Positions 43,117-51,309 of a DNA stretch of 64,000 bases are shown piece by piece. Below the pieces are notes generated by a model. It searched no databases. It was not told the DNA's origin and was given only the letters and a program-made list of their open reading frames with translations. This stretch comes from Streptomyces sp. R28 (GTDB taxonomy: Bacteria; Actinomycetota; Actinomycetes; Streptomycetales; Streptomycetaceae). The DNA lies in NCBI RefSeq assembly GCF_041052385.1, contig NZ_CP163439.1, positions 4,887,001 to 4,951,000 of the forward strand, written 5' to 3'. Made by a program: the position numbers and the translations under genes. Position 1 is the stretch's first letter, and the number at the start of each line of letters is the position of its first letter.

Positions 43117-43587
43117 GGAACCCTCGGCCCTTCATTACCTGTGCAGGGAAATCCGTTGTATTTCAGTGCAATCTTGCGTGCGCTCAGTCTGATATTCGTA
43201 CTGCGCCCTTACAGGGGTAATGCCTGAGCTGTCATGTGGACTTCACGCCGGAGCCGACAGCAGATCCAGTTGCCCTCTCTCCGATTCCTGATCGCTGCCC
43301 TCTCTCAGCTGGCAACGACATTTGACCGGCCAGGTCACGGGATCCAAAATCCCGTCACTCAATTGCCATCGATCCGATAACCGGTTATCCGGACTTGTCA
43401 CCCCGTCAAGGAAAGCGAATGGGTGACCGCACCAAGGCTCACGTGACCGGACCCGCACTTATCTCGTTCCGCACAGGGCCAGAGCGATGGCCCATCGCAG
43501 CCGTAGGGCAGCAGAAAAGCGAAAGCTGCACCGACTCATAGCATTTCCATACGTTCCATGCACAGGTCAATGAAGGGCCGAGGTTCC
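43117..43587. promoter_or_regulatory. Long divergent intergenic region with palindromes
   Basis: 470 bp of relatively AT-rich sequence between two divergent secreted-protein genes. It holds the perfect 14-bp palindrome GATAACCGGTTATC (43376-43389) and the inverted repeat ACGGGAT-CCAAA-ATCCCGT (43337-43355). The bases before both start codons share AATGAAGGGCCGAGG-TTCC. No gene is seen. Confidence 0.5.
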
Positions 43588-44070
43588 ATGCGCAAGCTTC
43601 ACCAGGTCGCGCTCGTCGTCGCAGCAGCCAGTGGTCTGTCAGCCATCGGCGTCGGCCCCAGCGTCGCCGACGCTCCCGTCGGATACGGCGGCACCGCCCC
43701 GTATCCCGCGCCGCGGCAGGACGCCCAGGCCGCCACGTGGACCCGCTCGCAGACCAGCGTCCAGACTTCCAACGCGCCGACCCCGCACCGGGAGGCGGCG
43801 GCCCCCCAGCGGGGCGCCGAGGTCAGCCCGCAACTCAACCCCCAACTGAGCCCGCAGCTCAACCCGCAGATCTCTCCTCAGCCGGCCTCGCAGGAAGCCC
43901 CGCTGCACAACTCCAACCTCTTCCGCCCGTACCAGGAGTGCAGCCCGCAGTCCCTGCTCAACGCCGCCGTCCCGGTCGCCGTACTCGCCGCCGCCGAGAA
44001 CCGTGGCATCGACTGCCACCAGGCCAACAGCCAGGCGAACGCCGTCTCCAGCGCCCGCTCCGTCAGCTAG
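43588..44070 (+). CDS. Small secreted protein, RPYQECSPQ two-cysteine family with PQ-x-N/S-P repeats
   Basis: 160-residue exported protein. Signal peptide MRKLHQVALVVAAASGLSAI.. is followed by a Gln/Thr/Ala-rich linker, a short array SPQLNPQLSPQLNPQISPQ (about 92-110), and a C-terminal domain FRPYQECSPQSLLNAAVPVA.. with two cysteines (ECSPQ and DCHQ). The C-terminal domain is paralogous to the whole mature protein at 47630-47857. The PQ-x-N/S-P array is shared with the protein at 42250. The ATG at 43588 has CCGAGG upstream. Confidence 0.83.
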   Translation: MRKLHQVALVVAAASGLSAIGVGPSVADAPVGYGGTAPYPAPRQDAQAATWTRSQTSVQTSNAPTPHREAAAPQRGAEVSPQLNPQLSPQLNPQISPQPASQEAPLHNSNLFRPYQECSPQSLLNAAVPVAVLAAAENRGIDCHQANSQANAVSSARSVS

Positions 44071-44508
44071 AGCGCGCTTCGGAAGCAGATCGACGTCGTG
44101 CACTGATCACGTCGAGCGGTCCGAGAAGATCCGACGAAGGCTCAGCGGGCGGCGCCGGACGCACCGTTGCCCCGAGGGCAGCAAGTCCGGCCGTCCGCCT
44201 GAGTGCACCGAACGGCAGCCGATCAACGGGACGGTACGAAGACCCCGCACAGCGCGGCCGGCTCCCGCGCGAACCTCAACTGCCCGCGCAGCCGCGGCAT
44301 CCACCGCCCGATCCCGAGACGTCATCGAGGATCGCCCCTCCCGGAAGAGGACGCGCTCGCGCGCGATGCGACTTCTGGGTGCTTCCACCACGAGAGCACG
44401 AACACCGGCGCGTCGTCGGGACATTTACGGATAGTTCCTATTAACTCCCGTAACTGTACGAAGTCGATCTCTCACGGATCGCACCCACCTCACTCCACCG
44501 GAGATGAC
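44071..44508. other. Intergenic region, no gene seen
   Basis: 438 bp with ordinary GC. No reading frame with coding character was found. The last 80 bp hold a promoter-like block (CTATTAACTCCCGTAACTGT and TACGAAGTCGATCT) that is repeated before the gene at 45061. Confidence 0.4.
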
Positions 44509-44802
44509 ATGCACAAGCTTCGTAAGGCTGCCGTCCTGGTCGTCGCCCTCGGCAGCGTCGGACTTCTGGGCGCCGGCACTGCCACCGCGCACGGCAACGA
44601 CGGGCACGGCGGCAAGGGCGGGGACAAGTTCAGCGTCCTGCAGAGCTCCTCCTGCAAGTCCCACGACCTGAACCTCGACGTCCTCGGCCAGGTCGGCATC
44701 CTCAACGGCCTGCTGGGCAACGGCCTCAACGGCGAGGGCAACGCCGGTGGCCAGGACACCCACCTGGGCTCGAGCATGGGCTGCAACAACAGCGCCTTCT
44801 AA
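44509..44802 (+). CDS. Small secreted protein, SHD-NGEG two-cysteine family (copy 2)
   Basis: 97-residue exported protein. Signal peptide MHKLRKAAVLVVALGSVGLL.. with cleavage near ATA-H. The mature part starts His/Gly/Lys-rich and continues SCKSHDLNLDVLGQVGILNG, LLGNGLNGEGN and LGSSMGCNNSAF, with two cysteines. It is very close to copy 3 at 45061 in signal peptide, promoter and mature domain, pointing to a recent tandem duplication. GGAG precedes the ATG, and a strong terminator with a T-tract follows. Confidence 0.87.
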   Translation: MHKLRKAAVLVVALGSVGLLGAGTATAHGNDGHGGKGGDKFSVLQSSSCKSHDLNLDVLGQVGILNGLLGNGLNGEGNAGGQDTHLGSSMGCNNSAF

Positions 44803-44842
44803 GAGCCTGACGGGCCGCACCGGCGGCCGATGACGGGAAACA

Positions 44843-44888
44843 GGTCCCGGTACCGAGCCTCAGGCACGGTACCGGGACCCCCTTTTTT
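44843..44888 (+). terminator. Classical Rho-independent terminator with T-tract
   Basis: Perfect 13-bp stem GGTCCCGGTACCG (44843-44855) / CGGTACCGGGACC (44867-44879) followed by eight T residues. This is an unusually E. coli-like terminator for Streptomyces. Confidence 0.93.
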
Positions 44889-45060
44889 TTATGTCGATAT
44901 CCAACGCGCAGCCAGCATTTCCCGGCCATCGGCCAAGGCGGTGAGACTTTCCTGAATTCGGCGTGCCGCCGATTTCTTTGGATTACTTCCTATTAGCCTC
45001 CGTAACCGTACGAAGGCGATCTGAAATAGATCGCACCCACTCCACTCCACCGGAGAAGAC

Positions 45061-45366
45061 ATGCACAAGCTTCGCAAGGCTGCCGTCCTGGTCGCCGCCC
45101 TCGGGAGCGTCGGGCTCCTGACCGCCGGCGCCGCCCACGCCGACCAGGGCGGCTGGGGCTCGAAGAGCAACGGCAGGAGCGGCTCGAACTTCAGCATCCT
45201 GCAGAGCACGAGCTGCAAGTCGCACGACGCCAACGTCGACGTCCTCGGCCAGGTCGGCATCGCCAACGGCCTGGGCGGCAACCTGCTGAACGGCGAGGGC
45301 AACCCGGGCGCGCAGGAGACCTCCCTGGGCTCGTCGATGGGCTGCAACAACGCCGTCGGCAAGTGA
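45061..45366 (+). CDS. Small secreted protein, SHD-NGEG two-cysteine family (copy 3)
   Basis: 101-residue exported protein. Signal peptide MHKLRKAAVLVAALGSVGLL.. with cleavage near AHA-D. The mature part has a Gly/Ser/Trp-rich start (DQGGWGSKSNGRSGS), then STSCKSHDANVDVLGQVGIA and NGLGGNLLNGEGNPGAQETS, ending GSSMGCNNAVGK. Two cysteines. It differs from copy 2 mainly in the first 20 mature residues. The promoter and leader are duplicated as well. Confidence 0.87.
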   Translation: MHKLRKAAVLVAALGSVGLLTAGAAHADQGGWGSKSNGRSGSNFSILQSTSCKSHDANVDVLGQVGIANGLGGNLLNGEGNPGAQETSLGSSMGCNNAVGK

Positions 45367-45385
45367 CGTAAGCCAGCTCCTCCCC

Positions 45386-45424
45386 CCGGTGCCCCGGCCG
45401 TACAGGCCGGGGCACCGGTCTTTT
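45386..45424 (+). terminator. Terminator of the 45061 gene
   Basis: Perfect 14-bp stem CCGGTGCCCCGGCC (45386-45399) / GGCCGGGGCACCGG (45405-45418), 5-nt loop, followed by TCTTTT. Confidence 0.92.
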
Positions 45425-45452
45425 ACCGGCGGACCGCCGCCCGGAAAGCCGA

Positions 45453-45485
45453 AATGCCGGACCGGGAGAACCCCGGTCCGGCATT
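45453..45485 (-). terminator. Terminator of the 45499 gene
   Basis: Perfect 14-bp stem AATGCCGGACCGGG (45453-45466) / CCCGGTCCGGCATT (45472-45485) with a 5-nt loop, 13 bp after the stop codon. Confidence 0.88.
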
Positions 45486-45498
45486 CGCCGATCAACCC

Positions 45499-45846
45499 TC
45501 AGATCTTGATCTTGGGCAGCTTGTAACCCTTGGGCAGATGCGCCCTGTTGGAGCACTCCACAGTCGGCCCGGACTTCACGTCACCGCCGTTGAACAGGTT
45601 CCCGTCGGGATACACCAAGCGCGGCCGCTCGACGGTCTGGCAGTCCTGCTTCTGCTTGACGAGATACTTGCCCTTCTTGTCCTTGCGGACGATCTCGCTC
45701 TTCTTGATGCAGACGATGTCGCCCTGCTCGGAGATCGTGCAGTCACCCTTGGGATCATCGGCGTACGCCGGCGCGGCACCGCTGTAGAGCACGACGAGAG
45801 CGCCGAGGAGCCCAGAGACGGTTGCGATCCTCTGTCGACCGATCAT
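45499..45846 (-). CDS. Small secreted protein, four-cysteine IVC family (copy 1)
   Basis: 115-residue exported protein. Signal peptide MIGRQRIATVSGLLGALVVL.. with cleavage near AYA-D. The mature protein has four cysteines in the pattern C..(8)..DIVC..DC..(about 25)..ECS and a lysine-rich middle (KKSEIVRKDKKGKYLVKQKQ) ending PKGYKLPKIKI. It pairs with the protein at 46853, which has the same cysteine layout and the GxIVC motif but an acidic tail. ATG at 45846 was chosen since it opens the signal peptide. Function is unknown. Confidence 0.82.
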   Translation of the reverse strand: MIGRQRIATVSGLLGALVVLYSGAAPAYADDPKGDCTISEQGDIVCIKKSEIVRKDKKGKYLVKQKQDCQTVERPRLVYPDGNLFNGGDVKSGPTVECSNRAHLPKGYKLPKIKI

Positions 45847-46059
45847 GTGCTGCCTTCCTTTGCAAATCGAGGCCCGAACGCCTGTGCCGCCGATCGGCAC
45901 GCGCTCGAGCCCGGGAGAAGATCGAAATACGATTGGGTGCAGCCCGGCCGCGCACCCTGATGGGTCTCATGCGCGTCCGGGCTGCTTTGCTAAAGGTGTT
46001 GTCCAGCACACCGTTGAACACGGTGCTCCGAGGGAAGTCGATGCGCCTGTCGCGACGTT

Positions 46060-46200
46060 GCGAGGCGATGTCCATGGGGCCGGCTGTGGAGCGAAACCCC
46101 GAGCCGATACCGAGCCACCCGCCTCACGGCCGTCACGACGACAACCGCGGTGCCCTGAAACTCGCGCATCGAACCCCCGGCATTTCCTTACTGAGCTGCG
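46060..46200 (-). pseudogene. Decayed 5' end of an MRKLHK-type secreted-protein gene
   Basis: On the minus strand from 46169 a reading frame starts ATGCGCGAGTTTCAGGG after GGGGGTTCG. This matches the shared start region of the intact genes (GAGGGTTCC ATGCGCAAGCTTCA) base for base at most positions. The hydrophobic run that follows (TAVVVVTAV) then breaks into arginine-rich, non-signal sequence. It sits directly downstream of the 46188 gene and is the only notable thing in 45847-46187. Confidence 0.5.
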
Positions 46201-46511
46201 GTCGGAGCGGCGTACTCGCCGTAGCCGTACTCCGGAGCGGCGGTCTTGGGAGCGACCTCCGGAGCAGCCTGCGGAGCGGCCTGCGGAGCAGCCTCCGGCG
46301 CGGCAGCGGGCGCAGCCGCGGGGGCGGCGTACGCCTTGTCGTCGTGGGCACCGCCCCACGTGGCCACCGCGTTGGCCGTCGAGGTAGCGACCGCGGTCAC
46401 GTTCTGACCGTCCCAGTCACCCTCGCCGGCGAAGGCGGCACCCGCACCGGCACCGAAGGACAGCCCTGCAACCGCCGCGGCTACGACCGCAACGCGCTGA
46501 AACCTGCGCAT
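46188..46511 (-). CDS. Small secreted Ala/Pro-rich protein
   Basis: 107-residue exported protein. Signal peptide MRRFQRVAVVAAAVAGLSFG.. with cleavage near AFA-G; then a short polar domain GEGDWDGQNVTAVATSTANA and a tail of AAPEAAPQAAP-type repeats ending EYGYGEYAAPTAAQ. It has no cysteine. The low-complexity tail resembles that of the 42250 protein in style. Function is unknown. Confidence 0.8.
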   Translation of the reverse strand: MRRFQRVAVVAAAVAGLSFGAGAGAAFAGEGDWDGQNVTAVATSTANAVATWGGAHDDKAYAAPAAAPAAAPEAAPQAAPQAAPEVAPKTAAPEYGYGEYAAPTAAQ

Positions 46512-46767
46512 AGTTTGACCCTTTCTTCCCGGGCACGAGGCCCTGGTTGACTACTTAGTGTGAGCATATACATGCGAACCGTAGCAATTTGGGATCTTCG
46601 ACCCTTCTCTGTGTCGTGTCGGCTCATGCCAAGGAACCCTTCCGTCCGCTTCGCCATGGACGTGAAAGGCACTGTTCTCCCTTGAAAGAAACGACAGTTC
46701 CCCGAGGGCGAGTCACGGGCAGCGCGGGGCGCTCACCCGTTTGCCGACGCCGCGCCCCCGGACGCGA
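46512..46767. other. Intergenic region, no gene seen
   Basis: Relatively AT-rich next to the 46511 start (probable promoter), then ordinary sequence. Together with the terminator that follows it makes a gene-free gap of about 340 bp. Confidence 0.4.
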
Positions 46768-46817
46768 AAGCGGCGGATGGCCGGACCAGGTCGCGCTGGT
46801 CCGGCCATCCGCCGCTT
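46768..46817 (-). terminator. Strong terminator of the 46853 gene
   Basis: Perfect 21-bp stem (46768-46788 with 46797-46817; begins AAGCGGCGGATGG, ends CCATCCGCCGCTT) around an 8-nt loop. Confidence 0.9.
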
Positions 46818-46852
46818 GAAGGCAGGAAAGTCGGGGGGTTCCGCCCAGGGGC

Positions 46853-47221
46853 TCAGATGGGCAATCCGAGCTGTGACAGGCGGGGTTCGACGTTGTTGTC
46901 GCTCTCGGGCGCCGGCGCTTCGGGCGCCTGCTGAGCACAGGTGATCTGGGGACCGAGCCGAACGCGCCCAGGGTTCAGCAGGCCGGCGGCGGGCAAGGTC
47001 AACGGCTCCGTCGGCTGGCAGGTCACCGACCGGCGCAGGGCGATGTCCTCGCCCTCCTTCGTCTCGCCCACGATCCGCTGGGTGCAGACGATGTTGCCCT
47101 GGGCGTCGGCGCCGCAGACGCCCGGCAGGGCTACGGCGTAAGCCTGGCTCGCGCCGATCCAGGTCATGGCGAGGCCGCCGAGGAGCCCCGAGACAGCCGC
47201 GATCTTCTTTCCGTTGAACAT
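46853..47221 (-). CDS. Small secreted protein, four-cysteine IVC family (copy 2)
   Basis: 122-residue exported protein. Signal peptide MFNGKKIAAVSGLLGGLAMT.. with cleavage near AYA-V. Four cysteines: GVCGADAQGNIVCTQR, VTCQPTE and ITCAQQ, spaced as in the 45499 protein. Shared features besides the cysteines are GxIVC, a polar loop, a P-A-G-L/N-L-F-N-G-G segment and G-P-x-(I/V)-x-C. The C-terminal tail is Pro/Glu-rich (APEAPAPESDNNVEPRLSQL). Function is unknown. Confidence 0.82.
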   Translation of the reverse strand: MFNGKKIAAVSGLLGGLAMTWIGASQAYAVALPGVCGADAQGNIVCTQRIVGETKEGEDIALRRSVTCQPTEPLTLPAAGLLNPGRVRLGPQITCAQQAPEAPAPESDNNVEPRLSQLGLPI

Positions 47222-47562
47222 GTCCTGCGTCTCCTTTGTGAGGGGTGCCCCGGGTGCCGTGCACCGCGAACTGCCGCGATGGGGCCCGGGGATGTCGGAG
47301 AGACGGGCCCCGGCGTCCGACTCGTGCCGGGGACGCTCGGGGCCGCATTGCTTACGAAGTGAAGGACTGACCTGAAGTGAAGTGAAGGACCGACCTGCCG
47401 GAGGGCACTGGGGCCGCAGTCCGTGCCCGAGCCGAAGGCTTCAGGGCATCGAGGCTCAGGTCGTGCGCGCGCAACCACTCATCGACACACCGGAGTTCAG
47501 TGCCGTGGCGCACGCGTACGGGCCCGGGGAGCGGCCTTGCGCTCCGGGCAACCGCACATGAA
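47222..47562. other. Intergenic region with short direct repeats
   Basis: No gene is seen. Two 18-bp direct repeats GAAGTGAAGGAC(T/C)GACCT lie at 47356 and 47379, 23 bp apart. Confidence 0.45.
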
Positions 47563-47597
47563 CGGGCCCCTTCGGGGGGTGACCCCGAAGGGGCCCG
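47563..47597 (-). terminator. Terminator of the 47630 gene
   Basis: Perfect 15-bp stem CGGGCCCCTTCGGGG (47563-47577) / CCCCGAAGGGGCCCG (47583-47597), 5-nt loop. Confidence 0.9.
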
Positions 47598-47629
47598 CGG
47601 AAGGCGTCGGCACGACTACGCCGCCGACC

Positions 47630-47857
47630 TCAACCAGTGAAGGCGTTGTTGAACTGACCGCAGGTGGTGTCGAAGGTCTCGGCGAGACCGAGCACGGCGA
47701 TCGGAAGATCGCCCTCGGCCACCGTCTGCGGGCTGCACTCCTGGTAGGGGCGGTAGAGGTCGGTGCTCGCCTCGTAGGCGACACCGGTACCGGCACCGAT
47801 GGCGGACAGGCTGCCGGCCGCCGCTGCAACGATCATGACCTGGTGAAGCTTGCGCAT
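47630..47857 (-). CDS. Small secreted protein, RPYQECSPQ two-cysteine family (short copy)
   Basis: 75-residue exported protein. Signal peptide MRKLHQVMIVAAAAGSLSAI.. with cleavage near AYE; the mature part LYRPYQECSPQTVAEGDLPI, then VLGLAETFDTTCGQFNNAFTG, carries two cysteines. It corresponds to the C-terminal domain of the 43588 protein without the Gln-rich linker and PQ repeats. ATG at 47857 (after CGAGGG) is preferred to an in-frame ATG at 47875. Confidence 0.84.
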   Translation of the reverse strand: MRKLHQVMIVAAAAGSLSAIGAGTGVAYEASTDLYRPYQECSPQTVAEGDLPIAVLGLAETFDTTCGQFNNAFTG

Positions 47858-48089
47858 GGAACCCTCGGTTTTCATTACCTATACATAGAGGCTGATTGCC
47901 TACTGTGACTGCACGAACACTAGCAGTTACGAACCGGTTCCATGTCGGTGCATGTCCCGTGTCCGAGAGGGGAGATGGGTGCACGCGGCGCTGCCGAGGG
48001 TGACGGAGGCGACTCAAACCCGGCCTGGCGCAGGCTTACTTAGGAGCGAGCGTCGCGCTCCGGCTCTGCGGCGGGGTTGTCGATGTGGG

Positions 48090-48167
48090 TGGAGCCCCCT
48101 GTCGGATTCGAACCGACGACCTGCTGTTTACAAGACAGCCGCTCTGGACCAGCTGAGCTAAGGAGGC
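48090..48167 (-). tRNA. tRNA-Thr (anticodon TGT)
   Basis: Read on the minus strand: acceptor GCCTCCT pairs with AGGGGGC, D-arm GCTC/GAGC, anticodon loop CTTGTAA (TGT, reading ACA), T-arm with GTTCGAATC, and an encoded CCA end. It is 78 nt long including CCA and marks the right edge of the accessory region. Confidence 0.93.
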
Positions 48168-48309
48168 ATGCACGCGCTGTCACGCACGCGCCCGTGCAGT
48201 GTACCCAGGATCCGAGTGGGCCCTGTCGAAAATTTCCGCGAAGTTCACATGCCTCCAGGTACTGACAGATCAGGCGGACGCCAGGTAGCGTCCAGAGCCA
48301 GTCCGCACA

Positions 48310-48325
48310 TGTGGACTAAACCAAC
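48310..48325. promoter_or_regulatory. Candidate dre (DasR) site upstream of msiK
   Basis: TGTGGACTAAACCAAC matches about 11 of 16 positions of the dre consensus and shares GTGGACTA with the stronger nagK site. It lies 60 bp before the msiK start. Confidence 0.4.
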
Positions 48326-48384
48326 CACCTTCCTACAACGGATCGTCCGGCACGTTCCTGCCGGTAGAAGGGGGCCCATTCACC

Positions 48385-49473
<1,089 letters not shown>

Positions 49474-49535
49474 GGAAGCGCCCGAGGGCAGGTACAGGCA
49501 GTACAACCCCGGGTAATTCACCCAGGTTGACGAAG

Positions 49536-49563
49536 AGGGCCCCGCAGACTGCTGCGGGGCCCT
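49536..49563 (+). terminator. Terminator of msiK
   Basis: Perfect 12-bp stem AGGGCCCCGCAG / CTGCGGGGCCCT with a 4-nt loop, followed by TCTCGTT. Confidence 0.9.
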
Positions 49564-49704
49564 TCTCGTTGTCGACAAATACCCCGGCAGATCGGTCATT
49601 TCGAGCTCTGTGCGTCAACGCGCAGCCGAGAAGTGGCGTCCCTTCGTCCCCCAAACCGGTGACCGAATGTCGCCATGTCAGCACCGAACGCTACTCTCAC
49701 TCGC

Positions 49705-50160
49705 GTGAAGCACTCCACCACCCAACAGACACGACGCGGCCACCGGGGCCCCGCCCGCCAGCTCGGCCGCACTCTCGCCCTTGTCCTGCCCGTCGTCCTG
49801 GTGCTCTCCGGGACCCTCGCGGTCACCCGGGTCAACTGGTCGGGGGACCCCTCGGACTCGGTGCTCACCGCGACCGACGTCTCGAGCGCGGACGCGAAGC
49901 ACGCCACCCCGCGTGCCCCGCAGGACGTGCTGCGCGACCAGCTGCTGACCGAGCTGCAGGCGGAGAACCCGGGGGTCGCCCTCACCCACCTCCAGCAGGC
50001 CGTCGACGACCGCCCGTCCCTGGGCCGGCACTGCGCCTCGATCGCCCGCGCCCTCGGCCGCGCCGCGGTGCGCATGTACGGTCCGACGCGTGCGCAGTCG
50101 TACGCCCGGCCCGTCTGCGACACCGCCTTCGCTTCGGGGGTGGCGGCGGCGCACAGCTAG
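49705..50160 (+). CDS. Small membrane-anchored or secreted hypothetical protein
   Basis: About 151-residue protein. One N-terminal membrane helix (LALVLPVVLVLSGTLAV) with basic residues before it predicts an exported or anchored protein. The outer part is polar and helical with two cysteines (GRHCASIARALGRAA and PVCDTAFASG), which may form a disulfide. GTG at 49705 with TACTCT at -10 distance suggests a leaderless mRNA; an ATG at 49675 is also in frame. It lies between msiK and the nucleotidyltransferase gene. Function is unknown. Confidence 0.72.
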   Translation: MKHSTTQQTRRGHRGPARQLGRTLALVLPVVLVLSGTLAVTRVNWSGDPSDSVLTATDVSSADAKHATPRAPQDVLRDQLLTELQAENPGVALTHLQQAVDDRPSLGRHCASIARALGRAAVRMYGPTRAQSYARPVCDTAFASGVAAAHS

Positions 50161-50207
50161 CCCTTGTCGGCGAATGCCGCGAGCGGGGCGCCGCGTACAG
50201 TTCGGTC

Positions 50208-50939
50208 ATGACTGATCCGAACGCCGCGTCCCGCCCCGTTCAAGCCGTCATCCTGGCCGGTGGTCAGGGTTCTCGGCTGCGTCCTTACACCGACGACCGG
50301 CCCAAGCCGATGGTCGAGATCCCCGGTACGGGGACGCCGATCATCGGCCACCAGCTCGCCTGGCTCGCCGAAGAGGGCGTGACGGACGTGGTGGTCAGCT
50401 GTGGGCACCTCGCCGAGGTGCTGCAGGACTGGCTGAAGTCGGCCGATCTTCCGGTCCGTGTCACGACCGTCGTCGAGACGGAGCCGCTCGGACGAGGTGG
50501 CGGCCTGAAGTACGCGGCCCGGCATCTTCCGCACCCGGACAGGTCCTGGTACGCCACCAACGGCGACATCTGGACCCGCTTCTCGCTGCGCGACATGGCG
50601 GACTTCCACACCGAGCGCGACGCGGTCGCGACGCTGGCCCTCGCTCGGCCGCGTATCCCGTGGGGTGCCGTGAAGACGGACGGCTTCGGCCACATCACGG
50701 ACTTCATCGAGGCCCCGCCGTCGACGTTCGAGATCAACGCGGGCGTCTACGTCTTCTCCCCCGAGTTCGCCTCCCTCCTCCCCGAACGCGGCGACCACGA
50801 ACGCACCACGTTCCCCCACCTGGCCCGGGAACGCCGTCTGGCCGGCTTCCCGCTCCCCCAGGGGGCGTACTGGCGAGCCATCGACACGGCGAAGGACCTG
50901 ACGGAGGCGGCGAAGGAACTGGCGGCCCTGGGGCGCTGA
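50208..50939 (+). CDS. Sugar-1-phosphate nucleotidyltransferase
   Basis: 243-residue nucleotidyltransferase that joins an NTP and a sugar-1-phosphate. VILAGGQGSRLRPYTDDRPKPM (about 14-35) is the glycine-rich NTP loop plus catalytic Lys, and ATNGDIWTRF supplies the metal-binding aspartate. It lacks the C-terminal beta-helix of GlmU or GlgC, so it is the short RmlA-like/ManC-core form. From memory, a S. venezuelae gene at a similar place (SVEN_3972) encodes an unusual ITP-mannose pyrophosphorylase; whether this is the orthologue needs checking. Confidence 0.87.
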   Translation: MTDPNAASRPVQAVILAGGQGSRLRPYTDDRPKPMVEIPGTGTPIIGHQLAWLAEEGVTDVVVSCGHLAEVLQDWLKSADLPVRVTTVVETEPLGRGGGLKYAARHLPHPDRSWYATNGDIWTRFSLRDMADFHTERDAVATLALARPRIPWGAVKTDGFGHITDFIEAPPSTFEINAGVYVFSPEFASLLPERGDHERTTFPHLARERRLAGFPLPQGAYWRAIDTAKDLTEAAKELAALGR

Positions 50940-51309
50940 GTGGCGTCCTGCGGGGCTGGGTGGGGGTGCGCGTAGCGCCTGCGGTTCGGCGGGCGCGTCG
51001 AGGCTGCGCGCCGTTGCCACATGTCGCGCCCCGATTCCGCCCAGCCGCATCCAGCCGCGGTAGCGACCCGGCCGCGGTGCGCTCCTACGTCCGTCCCCGC
51101 CGCGCCGGCGCCGGGCCGCTGGGGCGGCACGGGTGGGCGCGGGCGGCACCCCGCCGGCGTTGGGCCGCGCGACCCGCTCCCGACCCAGCCGCAGCGCCGG
51201 GCAACCCGCAGAACGAACCGCGCCCGTGACTCGGCTCAGCCGACGCGGTCATCCCGCGCCGGGTAACCGTGCAACCGGCGGCCCTGCTCACGGGCGTAGC
51301 CGGGCGTAT
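50940..51309. other. Intergenic region, no gene seen
   Basis: About 370 very GC-rich bases with short CCGCC/CAGCCGC repeats. No reading frame with convincing start, ribosome binding site or protein character was found on either strand. Confidence 0.45.

Noticed and set aside
44440..44480. Sigma-BldN promoter before the 44509 gene
   Set aside because: A CGTAAC -35-like sequence is present, but no CGTTGA-like -10 lies at the right distance.
41895..45366. SHD-NGEG proteins as chaplins or rodlins
   Set aside because: They lack the chaplin hydrophobic domain and the rodlin sequence; only size, secretion and Asn/Gly richness are similar.
48090..48167. Integrated element at the tRNA-Thr gene
   Set aside because: No integrase gene and no second copy of the tRNA 3' end was seen on either side, so an attachment site could not be supported.
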